This document shows positions 25,461 through 33,754 of a stretch of 64,000 nt of DNA, piece by piece; the first letter of the stretch is position 1; every line of letters begins with the position of its first letter. The stretch comes from CAYJFK01 sp964369475 (GTDB lineage Bacteria > Bacillota > Clostridia > Oscillospirales > Feifaniaceae), in NCBI GenBank assembly GCA_964369475.1, contig CAYJFK010000003.1, positions 10,862 to 74,861 of the forward strand, read 5' to 3'. The translations under genes were made by a program, and so were the position numbers. Under the pieces are notes generated by a model. The model was not told the DNA's origin. It was given only the letters and a program-made list of their open reading frames with translations, and made no database searches.

Positions 25461-25729
25461 TAAAACCATTTCCTCCAAGCAAAAAATGCTATTGCCATGC
25501 CTAAAATCATGGCTATGTTTAGTGTAAATCCTATGCCGAATGTAAGTGTTAAGACCCCTAAATCGAGCACCACGGGAGATGCCGCCCCAAGTCCAAAACT
25601 CTCTCCGTAGGCAAGCCACGACAGTCCATTTACCCCTGCCGCAAGATCGCCTATAAAGGAGCCGAGCACAATGCCTGTTAGCATTAAAATAACACCTGTC
25701 ATACCGCTACTTGTCCTTCTACTTGCCAT
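25460..25729 (-). CDS. DUF4321 small membrane protein
   Basis: 89 residues with two membrane helices (about 10-30 and 60-84) and a Gly-rich connecting loop. Length, topology and the position next to maf are typical of DUF4321, a Clostridia family of unknown function. It sits 8 nt after dut and overlaps maf by 1 nt, so it belongs to a dut-DUF4321-maf unit. Confidence 0.75.
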   Translation of the reverse strand: MASRRTSSGMTGVILMLTGIVLGSFIGDLAAGVNGLSWLAYGESFGLGAASPVVLDLGVLTLTFGIGFTLNIAMILGMAIAFFAWRKWF

Positions 25730-25737
25730 GACTCCTC

Positions 25738-26169
25738 CTATGCCCTGCCGGTCGAGCCAAAGCCGCCTTCGCCACGCTTGGTCTCGTCCAAGCTTTCTAC
25801 CAAGATCGGCTCGTCCATCAAGACAGGCATTACGACAAGTTGCGCTATACGCTCGCCCGGCTCTATAACATACATCTCTTGCGACATGTTAACAAGCCCA
25901 ACACGCACCTCGCCCCTGTAATCGGCATCTATAACGCCGACACCATTAGATAGCGCTATGCCCTTTTTAACGGCAAGCCCACTTCTTGCAAAGACAAGCC
26001 CTACCGTACCTTCTTTTAAGGCAATTGCAATGCCTGTGGGAAGTAGTGCTCTCTCGCCTGCTGCAAGGGCAACAGGGCTTTCAAGCGCTGCGCAAAGGTC
26101 GAGCCCTGCCGAGCTTTCGGTAGCCCTCTTAGGGGGCGTTGCAAATTCCGATAGTAGTATATATTCCAT
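25738..26169 (-). CDS. dut: Deoxyuridine 5'-triphosphate nucleotidohydrolase
   Basis: 143 residues, trimeric dUTPase. It converts dUTP to dUMP and keeps uracil out of DNA. The five motifs are visible: SAGLDLCA (1), ARSGLAVKKGI (2), NGVGVIDADYRGEV (3), ERIAQLVV (4) and RGEGGFGSTGR (5). ATG at 26169 follows AGAAGGTG. Confidence 0.96.
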   Translation of the reverse strand: MEYILLSEFATPPKRATESSAGLDLCAALESPVALAAGERALLPTGIAIALKEGTVGLVFARSGLAVKKGIALSNGVGVIDADYRGEVRVGLVNMSQEMYVIEPGERIAQLVVMPVLMDEPILVESLDETKRGEGGFGSTGRA

Positions 26170-26186
26170 AAAATCACCTTCTAAAA

Positions 26187-26222
26187 CCGGCCTTGACTTT
26201 GAGCACGCAAAGCCAAGGCCGG
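26187..26222 (-). terminator. Hairpin between U32 gene and dut
   Basis: CCGGCCTTG (26187-26195) pairs with CAAGGCCGG (26214-26222), with an inner CTTTG/CAAAG stem. On the minus strand it is followed by TTTTAGAAGG, so the T run is short and the hairpin abuts the dut ribosome binding site. It may give only partial termination. Confidence 0.55.
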
Positions 26223-26246
26223 CTGATAATCTTCAAGTTCTCTATC

Positions 26247-28301
26247 CTACTCAACGCCACGCATATACAGGCCTCTTGTGAATTTTTCGGGCTTAGCGTC
26301 GCCCTCGCCGTTATATGCATTTATAACGGTGCGAGCCACTTCTTGCGTTTCATCTGTAAAGAGTAGCATTGCAAAGGAGTTTTGTTTCCACTCGGGCTTG
26401 TCTGCAAGATATAGTATATGGCTGTTGTATATAACATTGCGGCATGAGTCGCCGTCCTTCATAACGACAAACTGCTCGCCCTGCCTGTCTGTAAGCTCTG
26501 CCGGCAGACGACATCGGCCCGAACAGCCGTATTCGTTTTTAATTAGGCAGCTGCCGCTCGTCATTAGCGGTAATCTGCCGTAGGCGATAATTCCGCAGTC
26601 GAGCGGACGAATTAGATCCCTTTGTTGCGCAAAGGACAGTTCAAAGGAGATCGTAGCGCCCTTTAGTCCGAGCGTTCTAAGCGTGTCGAGCGTGCCGCTA
26701 TTAAATGCATTTAGCTCTGCGCCGCCATACGGCATAAGGCCTGCACTTTGAACGCTCTCGAGCTGTCCTAAGTTGTGAATTATCGCCGCTTTAACACCTG
26801 CCTTTGCCAGAGCGGCAAGATCCTGAGTGCCGACATGCGGCAGATCTACCCCTATGTCGTAGCCGAGCGCCATTACCTCTTGCGTGCGGTTTTCTATTAC
26901 ATCGAACGGCAGAAATACCATGTCGAGCTTTGCCCCTTGCGGCACTTGACCCATGTGGGCAAATATGCCAAAGAGAACCGTATCGCTCTGCTTTAGCGGC
27001 ATGACTTCGTTTGGCATCTCGCCATCGCACGGGATTGGCTTGTTTGTGTCGACACGTTCTTCCATTTGGGCGACCGCACGACGTCTCATTTCGTTTAGCG
27101 AGGAGCGTGGTAGCATTAGGCCTTCTTCTATATCTGCCGTCACTCCGTCGCACCTAAAGAGGCTGCCACCGGTCTTGGAAAGAGCGGCGGCGGCATCGCC
27201 TGCTGTTGTCGGGCGAGATATTGCAATTTCGGGAATATCTCCCTCTACTATAACGGTCTCGTCTGCACATACCGCAACAAGTGTCGAGGGCATCCCTGCC
27301 TTTAGCGTTAGCATAAACTTAATGCCCTTAAGCCTAACAGATGCACCCTCTTGCTCTGACAGCCATTTCGCCTCACGCTCGAGCAGTACACGGTGAGAGG
27401 GAGATACAGTCTCGTCTCTCATGCCGAACATGTCCTTGTTTGCCTCGCCGTCGAAGTATGCCGAGGTAAAGCCCGAACGAGAGAATATTCCCTCTAAATT
27501 CTCCCTCTCTTTTTTAGAGGGGCGGCGGCCTTCGTCTATTATATTGCGGTATAGCCTTGTCGCCGAGGATACATATTCGGGGCGTTTCATTCTGCCCTCT
27601 ATTTTTAGGGTCGATACACCCGTTTTAAGCAGTTCTCTTATTCTGGGTGCTAAATAGTTGTCCTTTAAAGACAACATATGACGAGACCGTCCCCCAGCTA
27701 TCGAATAGGGCAGGCGGCAAGGCCCTGCGCACCTTCCTCTACTTGCCGAGCGGCGACCCAAGACCGACGACATGTAGCACTGACCCGATACCGAATAGCA
27801 CAGCGCTCCGTGCACAAATGCCTCTACCGGAATGGGTGATTTTTTAACAAGCCTTGCAAGCTCTTTTTCCGATAGTTCCCTACCTGCAACAAGGCTTGAA
27901 AATCCTAAATCCTTTGCAATTTTTGCCGAATACTCGTCGTTAAAAGCCGCCTGTGTAGAGGCTATAACATGCAAAGTGGGCACACGGCTTTTTAAAATGC
28001 GCATGAGCCCAAGGTCTTGCACTATAAGTGCATCGATCGATAAGGAGCAGAGCATTTCCACATATGGGAATATTGCGCTAAGCTCCCTGTCTGTAAGTAG
28101 GGTGTTTAGTGTTACATATACCTTAACCCCTAAAGATTTGCACAGTTCGACCGCTTCTTTTAAGCTGTCGTCGTCAAAATTTTTCGCAAATTGCCTTGCA
28201 TTGTGTATGCTACCGCCAAGGTATACGGCATCTGCACCGGCTACTATTGCCGCTTTAAGTGCCTCCATCGAACCTGCCGGCGCGAGAATTTCCGTTCTCA
28301 A
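26247..28301 (-). CDS. U32 family protein (peptidase U32/RlhA-type)
   Basis: 684 residues, the long form of the U32 family. The N-terminal TIM-barrel half opens with ILAPAGSMEALKAAIVAGAD and VYLGG; the Cys-rich signature VHGALCYSVSGQCYMSS plus GRCAGPCRLPY (about 165-198) is diagnostic. A second Cys cluster, SGSCLIKNEYGCSGRCRLP, lies near residue 580. Members include collagenase-like proteins and RlhA, which hydroxylates C2501 of 23S rRNA; the long form with two Cys clusters favours an RNA-modifying role, but this is inferred. It overlaps zapA by 4 nt. Confidence 0.85.
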   Translation of the reverse strand: MRTEILAPAGSMEALKAAIVAGADAVYLGGSIHNARQFAKNFDDDSLKEAVELCKSLGVKVYVTLNTLLTDRELSAIFPYVEMLCSLSIDALIVQDLGLMRILKSRVPTLHVIASTQAAFNDEYSAKIAKDLGFSSLVAGRELSEKELARLVKKSPIPVEAFVHGALCYSVSGQCYMSSVLGRRSASRGRCAGPCRLPYSIAGGRSRHMLSLKDNYLAPRIRELLKTGVSTLKIEGRMKRPEYVSSATRLYRNIIDEGRRPSKKERENLEGIFSRSGFTSAYFDGEANKDMFGMRDETVSPSHRVLLEREAKWLSEQEGASVRLKGIKFMLTLKAGMPSTLVAVCADETVIVEGDIPEIAISRPTTAGDAAAALSKTGGSLFRCDGVTADIEEGLMLPRSSLNEMRRRAVAQMEERVDTNKPIPCDGEMPNEVMPLKQSDTVLFGIFAHMGQVPQGAKLDMVFLPFDVIENRTQEVMALGYDIGVDLPHVGTQDLAALAKAGVKAAIIHNLGQLESVQSAGLMPYGGAELNAFNSGTLDTLRTLGLKGATISFELSFAQQRDLIRPLDCGIIAYGRLPLMTSGSCLIKNEYGCSGRCRLPAELTDRQGEQFVVMKDGDSCRNVIYNSHILYLADKPEWKQNSFAMLLFTDETQEVARTVINAYNGEGDAKPEKFTRGLYMRGVE

Positions 28302-28657
28302 TTGTTTTCCTCCATGCGTGATAGTTTCGCCTTTAGTTGTCCGGCTTCCAAAGAAAGCCTTGCAACGTCCTTCCTTGCATCCTCCGCTTCTGCACGGAGT
28401 TTGCCCATTTCTTCAAGATAATTTTTAATCTGCCCTCTTAAATGGTCGGCAGAGCCCTGCGCCTTAGCTTTATCGTCGCAAAACTGGAGCGCCGCAAAAA
28501 CGGCGGCAACCATGGGAGACATGCGCTTGTCCCCATCAAGTATCTGACGCATAACGCTGTCTACTTCTTTTGCTATACGAGCGACATATTCCTCTCTCTC
28601 GGGAGAGGATACGGCATATGTAGTGTCGAGTACCGTAACCTTAAAACTGTTTGACAT
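28298..28657 (-). CDS. zapA: Cell division protein ZapA
   Basis: 119 residues from ATG at 28657, after AAGGAGGG. The N-terminal ZapA fold (FKVTVLDTTYAVSSPEREEYVARIAKEV, seen in parts) is followed by a long C-terminal coiled coil from about residue 60. ZapA crosslinks FtsZ filaments at the division ring. It precedes a U32 gene, the common Clostridia arrangement. Confidence 0.9.
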   Translation of the reverse strand: MSNSFKVTVLDTTYAVSSPEREEYVARIAKEVDSVMRQILDGDKRMSPMVAAVFAALQFCDDKAKAQGSADHLRGQIKNYLEEMGKLRAEAEDARKDVARLSLEAGQLKAKLSRMEENN

Positions 28658-28796
28658 GACTGCCACCCTCCTTCTTATCTTTGCTAATGCTGCCCTTTTG
28701 AAAAATATATCATAATATTATCAGTTAAAAATGTTTTGCCAAAACCGATAATATCAGCGATAGTTGATTTAAAAGCCTTCGGATCGATAGTTAAAC

Positions 28797-28827
28797 GCAG
28801 AGTGTCGCCCAAACCGGCACACTCTGC
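28797..28827. repeat. 9-bp inverted repeat between PHP gene and zapA
   Basis: GCAGAGTGT (28797-28805) and ACACTCTGC (28819-28827) are perfect complements with a 13-nt loop. On the minus strand the downstream bases are GTTTAAC, a weak T tract, so termination of the PHP transcript is possible but not strong. The 260-bp interval has no gene. Confidence 0.5.
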
Positions 28828-28917
28828 TTTGCTCATCTTCCGAAAATTTGCATTAAAGACTTTTCGCCAACCTACATTATATCATATACTTTTATATAAG
28901 TATATATCTTTTACAAA

Positions 28918-29730
28918 TCAAATTTGATGAAAAATGCGTTTTCTGTTGTCGAAGGTAACAAATCCCTCAAATCCTGCACTGTAAACCAGAGCTTGCGCCT
29001 CTACTATGTGTGCGCCCATGTGTTCTGTTCTGTGTGTGTCAGAGCCTATTGTAATATGGCGGCCGCCAAGCTCTTTAAATCGTTTTAGTATGCCAAGGTC
29101 GGGCAGTGTTAGCCCAAGGTCGCCACGAAGTCCGCTCGTGTTAACTTCAAGTGCTTTGTCGAACTCTGCAAGAGCTCTTAAAAATTCGTCGAGCTCCTTT
29201 TGGCAATGTTCGTAACTTAGGTCTCGTCTCGTTTTGGAGGCGTAACGAAATGGCAGTGTAAGATGGCCAAACGAATCGAAATCGAGATTTTGCGCCGCCA
29301 TTTCAGCGCACTCTTTAACATATGCTGTAAGCATTTCGTTTACATCGGCTCTCTCGTAGTCAAACCAGTACATGTCGGTATAGTCGATGGGGCAGTGAAG
29401 GGAGCAGAGCACAAAGTCCATCGGCACTTCGGAGAATAGCCATTCAACCCTTGGGACATCTTGCAGCCACTGACCGACCTCTGCTCCGCTTCTTATTATA
29501 AGCTTGTTGCCAAATAGCTCTCTGCAACGCTTAATTTCTTCGTTATATCGCTTGGGATCGTATGGGCGCTTACCGTTTTGCCAGCCCATGCACTCCTCGC
29601 CGCATTCAAGATGGTCGGTAAATGCAACCTCGTTAAGCCCTGCTGCAATGGCGGCCTTGCACTGGTCTTCCATACTTACCTGCGAGTCGGGCGAGATATT
29701 TGTATGACAATGGTAATCTGCAATATACAT
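28918..29730 (-). CDS. PHP-domain phosphatase (HisJ-type histidinol-phosphatase family)
   Basis: 270 residues. The PHP metal-binding signatures are present: DYHCHTNISPD (residues 5-15), AFTDHLE (36-42), the SGAEVGQW segment, SLHCPIDY, and IGSDTHRTEHMG near the C-terminus. The family includes histidinol phosphatase HisJ, which makes histidinol, and other phosphoesterases. No his genes are nearby, so the substrate is open. ATG at 29730 follows AGAGGAG. Confidence 0.85.
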   Translation of the reverse strand: MYIADYHCHTNISPDSQVSMEDQCKAAIAAGLNEVAFTDHLECGEECMGWQNGKRPYDPKRYNEEIKRCRELFGNKLIIRSGAEVGQWLQDVPRVEWLFSEVPMDFVLCSLHCPIDYTDMYWFDYERADVNEMLTAYVKECAEMAAQNLDFDSFGHLTLPFRYASKTRRDLSYEHCQKELDEFLRALAEFDKALEVNTSGLRGDLGLTLPDLGILKRFKELGGRHITIGSDTHRTEHMGAHIVEAQALVYSAGFEGFVTFDNRKRIFHQI

Positions 29731-29846
29731 AATCTTTCTCCTCTGTGTTTATAGTTTATATTTGCGTCACATTCTTACTTTTTTATCGTTTCTCATTTGT
29801 AGCCCTGTGCGGCCACTTTCCAGCTATTTATTAAATGCAAGCCACG

Positions 29847-31400
29847 CTACTCCACTATCGTGTCTACATACTCGTACTGCGAGTGCTCTGCCGACATCTG
29901 AGGAGGGTTTTGAACACGCTCTCCTATAACCACAGGGTCGTACCACTCGACAATGGGGAGAACGGGGAGATGCTCGGCAAGGGTTTCTTGCACGTCAAAT
30001 AGGTAGGAGTTTCTAAGCCCCTCTTTGCCCTCTGTTATTGCGGCATAGAGCTTGTCGCTGACCTCCTTAACTCCGTATCCACCATAGTTAAGCGTTCCGC
30101 CCTCGGCAAAGCGGTGAACCATAGCTTCGGGATACGGGCCGTAACTGCCTCCCGAAAGTGCCATTTCAAATTCTCCGTTTTTGAGTACCGTTTCTACCCA
30201 CTGGTCGTATGTCAACTGGACGACCGTTAGGTTTATTCCGACTTCCTCTAAGTTTTGTTTTATAACTGCCGCTATCTCGGGATATGGCTCGGCATCAAAG
30301 ATTGTCATTGTAAGGCTTGCGTATTCTCCGTCCTCTTTTTGCTCGTACTGCGATTCGAGTAGCTCTGTCGCTGTTCTCGTGTTAAAGTCGGGTGTCGTTG
30401 CATCTGTGTTTTGACTTAACGGGAATAAGGAGGGTATAAAGCTGTCGGTCGGCTCTACGAGCATCGCAGGGAGGGCGCTATCTATCGCCGTTTTGTCTAT
30501 TGCGGCGGCAACCGCCTTTCTAAGGGTTGGGTTGCCCACAAAAATTCCGCTGTTTACATTGTAGACAAGCGATATGCGTTGTGCATTGTCTATCGTTGTC
30601 ACTGTGTAGCCCTCCTGCTCGTACTGCTCTATCTTGTCCATCGGCAGGCCTATGTCTAAAATGTCTATCTCGCCCACTTCAAATGCAGTTACCGCCGAGT
30701 CGATAGAGGGGTAGAGCTTATATGTAAGGGTCGAAAGCTCTGCCTTGCCCAAGTAGTAGCCGTTGTGACTTTCGAGTGTAAGCGTTCCCTCCTCCTGACT
30801 GTCAGCAAGCTTAAATGGGCCGCTGCCAATCGGGTTTTCTATAACGGAGTATGGGTTTTTACCCTCGTATATATGGGCAGGCAAAATAGATGCCGCCACG
30901 TCTGCCAGTTTATATAGCAAAAACGGATCGTGCTCTTTTAGCACAATTATAAATGTCGTATCGTCCGTTACCTCAATGCGGTCTATTGCCGAAAGCTCGC
31001 CTGCAAGTAGCCCCCTTTGAGACAGAATTGTATCGAGCGTGAACTTAACATCGTTTGCCGTGAGCGGTTCTCCATCATGCCAAAGAATGCCTTCGGAACG
31101 AAGTGTAAGTTCAAGCCTTGTAACCTCGTCTCGATAGTCCCACTCGGCAATAAGGTCGCCTGCAATCTCTCCCGTCGTTGTGATTTTAAATAGTCGGGAG
31201 TACAAATTTGTCATTATAGAGTCTGCCCCCTCATCCTCAAAGCAGGGGTTATACAGTGTCGGGATTGTAAGGGTCGGCAGTCTAAGCTCTCCTGCCTCTG
31301 CCGATTCTACGGCGTTTACGGGGGTATCGTCCTTATTAGAACAACCTGTCGCAGAAAGCAGTAAGACCGTCGCTGCGAGTATAGAAAATGCTCTACGCAT
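29847..31400 (-). CDS. ABC transporter substrate-binding lipoprotein, family 5 (oligopeptide/nickel type)
   Basis: 517 residues with a lipoprotein signal: basic MRRAF, a hydrophobic stretch, then SATGC with the lipidated Cys at 20. The mature part has the class C solute-binding fold: GEIAGDLIAEWDYRDE, LRSEGILWHDGEPLTANDVKFTL (about 95-117), NPIGSGPFKL and a C-terminal LPIVEWYDPVVIG. Such proteins capture peptides or metal chelates for Dpp/Opp-type importers. No permease or ATPase gene lies on either side, so it is an orphan binding protein. SD AAGGAG precedes ATG at 31400. Confidence 0.9.
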   Translation of the reverse strand: MRRAFSILAATVLLLSATGCSNKDDTPVNAVESAEAGELRLPTLTIPTLYNPCFEDEGADSIMTNLYSRLFKITTTGEIAGDLIAEWDYRDEVTRLELTLRSEGILWHDGEPLTANDVKFTLDTILSQRGLLAGELSAIDRIEVTDDTTFIIVLKEHDPFLLYKLADVAASILPAHIYEGKNPYSVIENPIGSGPFKLADSQEEGTLTLESHNGYYLGKAELSTLTYKLYPSIDSAVTAFEVGEIDILDIGLPMDKIEQYEQEGYTVTTIDNAQRISLVYNVNSGIFVGNPTLRKAVAAAIDKTAIDSALPAMLVEPTDSFIPSLFPLSQNTDATTPDFNTRTATELLESQYEQKEDGEYASLTMTIFDAEPYPEIAAVIKQNLEEVGINLTVVQLTYDQWVETVLKNGEFEMALSGGSYGPYPEAMVHRFAEGGTLNYGGYGVKEVSDKLYAAITEGKEGLRNSYLFDVQETLAEHLPVLPIVEWYDPVVIGERVQNPPQMSAEHSQYEYVDTIVE

Positions 31401-31437
31401 GATTAAATCTCCTTAATGTAAAATGATATACTCTGAT

Positions 31438-31466
31438 ATTCTACTACATATTTGTGTATTTTTCAA
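31438..31466 (-). promoter_or_regulatory. Promoter of the solute-binding lipoprotein gene
   Basis: On the minus strand -35 TTGAAA (31466-31461), 17-nt spacer and -10 TAGAAT (31443-31438). It lies back to back with the rmuC promoter: the two -35 boxes are only 7 nt apart. Confidence 0.7.
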
Positions 31467-31473
31467 ATCCAAG

Positions 31474-31502
31474 TTGCGACAAATATCATTTTTTGTTATA
31501 AT
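31474..31502 (+). promoter_or_regulatory. rmuC promoter
   Basis: -35 TTGCGA (31474-31479), 17-nt spacer and -10 TATAAT (31497-31502). The adjacency to the opposite promoter means the two polymerases compete for the same DNA. Confidence 0.75.
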
Positions 31503-31542
31503 TTTTTTATAAATTATTAAAAATGCATATTTGGAGGTAGTT

Positions 31543-32808
31543 ATGACGACTGAATTTATAGCAATTTTGGCCGTTATCGTGGCATCTTTTGCCATATTGC
31601 TCTTTGCTACTTTTTCGCTTGGCAGGCGTACAAACAGGGAAATAGAGCGGCTAAGGGGCGACATAACGGCAGAGCTTCGCAGTGTTAGGGCGGACATGGA
31701 AAGTGCCGTTGCAAGGGCGGCCATGGCGGCGACCCCTGCAAAGGAGGCGCAGGACAAGCGCATGTCAGAGCTTGTAGAGGGGCTTATCAGTCGTCAAACG
31801 CTGCTCCAGCAGAGCATAACAGACCGCCTATCAGCACTCGAAGGCTCGCTCGAGAGAATAAGGGCCGTTACCTCGGACGGTATGGCGGCAATGCGCAAGG
31901 ACAACAACGAGCAACTCGAGGCCATGCGCAAGACGGTCGACGAGAAGCTGCAAAAGACACTCGAGGAGCGCATCGGGCACTCCTTTAAACTTGTCAGCCG
32001 TCAGCTCGAGGAGGTCTATAAGGGGCTTGGCGAAATGCAGACCCTTGCAACGGGAGTCGGAGATCTGCGCAGAATGCTCGGCGGCGTTAAAACGAGGGGC
32101 GTTTGGGGCGAATATCAACTTGCCGCTATATTAGAGCAGATACTGTTACCCGAGCAGTATGCCGCAAATGTCGCAACGGTTCCAGGCTCTCGTGACAATG
32201 TGGAGTTTGCCATAAAACTGCCGGGTGACGGAGAGGGTCTTGTGCATCTGCCGATAGACTCGAAGTTTCCCTATGATGCATACAGCGAGCTCGTTACCGC
32301 CTCGGAGGAGGGCGACAAGGCAAAGGTCGATGCGGCGCTTAAGGCATACCGTCTGCGACTTAGGACATTTGCAAAGACAATAAAGGACAAGTACATATCT
32401 CCACCCCACACAACAGATTTTGCAATTTTGTTTTTGCCGACAGAGGCCATGTATGCCGAGGCTGTAAAGCTTGGGTTAACGGAAGAATTACAGCGTGATT
32501 TTAAAGTTTCGATTACAGGTCCCACAACAATGGGCGCACTGCTAAACTCTCTCCAAATGGGATTTAGAACACTTGCTATACAAAAGCAGTCCTCGGAGGT
32601 CTGGCAGGTGCTCGGTGCCGCCAAGACCGAATTTACAAAGTTTGCAAGTGTGCTTGAAAAGGCGAGAGACAGGCTAACACAGGCCGACCGTGAGCTTGAA
32701 ATGCTCATAGGCACGAGAACAAGGGTTATAAGCCAAAAGCTCCGTCAGGTCGAAATGCTCCCCGAGGAGGAGAGCTTGCGCCTACTGGACGGGGCATCTG
32801 ACGAATAG
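31543..32808 (+). CDS. rmuC: DNA recombination protein RmuC
   Basis: 421 residues from ATG at 31543, just after GGAGGTAGTT. A membrane helix (about 5-23) is followed by a long coiled coil (about 30-150) and the RmuC nuclease-like domain: LGGVKTRGVWGEYQLAAILEQ (about 185-205), LPIDSKFPYDAY and FLPTEAMYAEA. RmuC limits inversions at short inverted repeats, probably as a structure-specific nuclease. Interestingly, strong inverted repeats lie right after this gene. Confidence 0.94.
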   Translation: MTTEFIAILAVIVASFAILLFATFSLGRRTNREIERLRGDITAELRSVRADMESAVARAAMAATPAKEAQDKRMSELVEGLISRQTLLQQSITDRLSALEGSLERIRAVTSDGMAAMRKDNNEQLEAMRKTVDEKLQKTLEERIGHSFKLVSRQLEEVYKGLGEMQTLATGVGDLRRMLGGVKTRGVWGEYQLAAILEQILLPEQYAANVATVPGSRDNVEFAIKLPGDGEGLVHLPIDSKFPYDAYSELVTASEEGDKAKVDAALKAYRLRLRTFAKTIKDKYISPPHTTDFAILFLPTEAMYAEAVKLGLTEELQRDFKVSITGPTTMGALLNSLQMGFRTLAIQKQSSEVWQVLGAAKTEFTKFASVLEKARDRLTQADRELEMLIGTRTRVISQKLRQVEMLPEEESLRLLDGASDE

Positions 32809-32843
32809 CCCTACATATACCCCCTGCGACCCCGTAGACCACA

Positions 32844-32979
32844 GGGCGCATCTCTCGCCCCAAAGGGCGAGCGGGCAATAGGGTTTTTGTCGCTTTAAGG
32901 CGACAAAAACCCTATTGCCCACAGGCGATTACGCTTCGATAAAAATTCCGGTCGATGCGTAATCGCCTGTGATGCGCCC
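32844..32979. repeat. Multi-branched palindromic element (four stems, cloverleaf layout)
   Basis: A closing stem GGGCGCATC (32844-32852) / GATGCGCCC (32971-32979) encloses three hairpins laid end to end. B is CTCGCCC/GGGCGAG (32854-32860, 32865-32871). C has perfect 21-bp arms (32873-32893, 32900-32920) with a 6-nt loop. D has perfect 14-bp arms (32921-32934, 32957-32970) with a 22-nt loop. The hairpins are separated by 1, 1, 0 and 0 nt. It fills most of the 300-bp gap between rmuC and the LUD operon. It is not a tRNA, since arm lengths and loops do not fit. It may be a structured RNA, a mobile palindrome or a strong 3' end. Confidence 0.85.
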
Positions 32980-33032
32980 GAGCCTAAGGGTGACCCCTGC
33001 AAATCTAAACCCGCCCAAGCGTTTGTTAAGCA

Positions 33033-33076
33033 TCACTTTACAAATGCATTGACAACATTATAAAGTGAGTTATAAT
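33033..33076 (+). promoter_or_regulatory. LUD-operon promoter with flanking inverted repeat
   Basis: Perfect-consensus -35 TTGACA (33049-33054) and -10 TATAAT (33071-33076), 16 nt apart. TCACTTTA (33033-33040) and TAAAGTGA (33061-33068) form an 8-bp inverted repeat centred on the -35 box, a likely operator for a dimeric regulator. Confidence 0.75.
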
Positions 33077-33112
33077 AATACTAATACAATAAATATGAAA
33101 AGGGGTACTGTT

Positions 33113-33754
33113 ATGGACAAGAACACTATCAGCATTATGCAAAAAAAGATTGCTCGCACGACTGCCGCTCTCGAGAAGAACGGCTATACCGTCATTTGTG
33201 TCGACAAAAAAGAGGATGTTATAGGCGCTATAACACCGCTTTTACCAAAAGGTTGCACAGTTGCCGTAGGTGGCTCGATGTCGCTTTTTGAAGCGGGCGT
33301 TATCGACTACTTAAGATCTGCCGACTGCACATTCCTCGACAGATATGCAGCAGGCATTACACCCGAGGGCGTAAAGGAAGTATTTAAAAACTCCATGGTT
33401 GCCGATGTCTATATTTCTTCTACAAATGCCTTAACCGAAGACGGCAAGCTTGTAAATGTCGACGGCAACGGAAACCGTGTAGCCGCTATGATTTACGGCC
33501 CTGACAGCGTTATTGTCGTTGTAGGTTGTAACAAGATTGCAAAAAATGTAGACGATGCCATGAGACGCATAGAAGAAGTTGCCTCCCCTGCAAATACCAC
33601 AAGACTATCATGTAAGACCCCTTGCGTCGAATTTGGCAGATGTGTCGACTGCAAGGGCGATACAAGAATTTGCAACCACTACACAATTTCAGGTCGCCTT
33701 ACAAATAAGGGACGTGTTAAGGTAGTGCTTGTAGCAGAGGAGCTTGGATATTGA
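33113..33754 (+). CDS. LUD-domain protein (lactate-utilisation-type, DUF162)
   Basis: 213 residues from ATG at 33113, after AAGGGG. The single LUD domain contains TVAVGGSMSLFEAGVIDYL and VYISSTNALTEDGKLVNVDGNGNRVAA. Near the C-terminus a Cys set, KTPCVEFGRCVDCKGDTRICN (in two parts about residues 175-197), follows the pattern found in stand-alone anaerobe LUD proteins and may bind metal. LUD domains occur in LutB/LutC of lactate oxidation, but here no other lut gene is present, so the reaction is unknown. It heads the five-gene run to 37979. Confidence 0.85.
   Translation: MDKNTISIMQKKIARTTAALEKNGYTVICVDKKEDVIGAITPLLPKGCTVAVGGSMSLFEAGVIDYLRSADCTFLDRYAAGITPEGVKEVFKNSMVADVYISSTNALTEDGKLVNVDGNGNRVAAMIYGPDSVIVVVGCNKIAKNVDDAMRRIEEVASPANTTRLSCKTPCVEFGRCVDCKGDTRICNHYTISGRLTNKGRVKVVLVAEELGY

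Noticed and set aside
32844..32979. tRNA or tmRNA gene suggested by the cloverleaf layout
   Set aside because: Arm lengths of 21 and 14 bp, a missing T-loop consensus and no CCA-like end rule this out.
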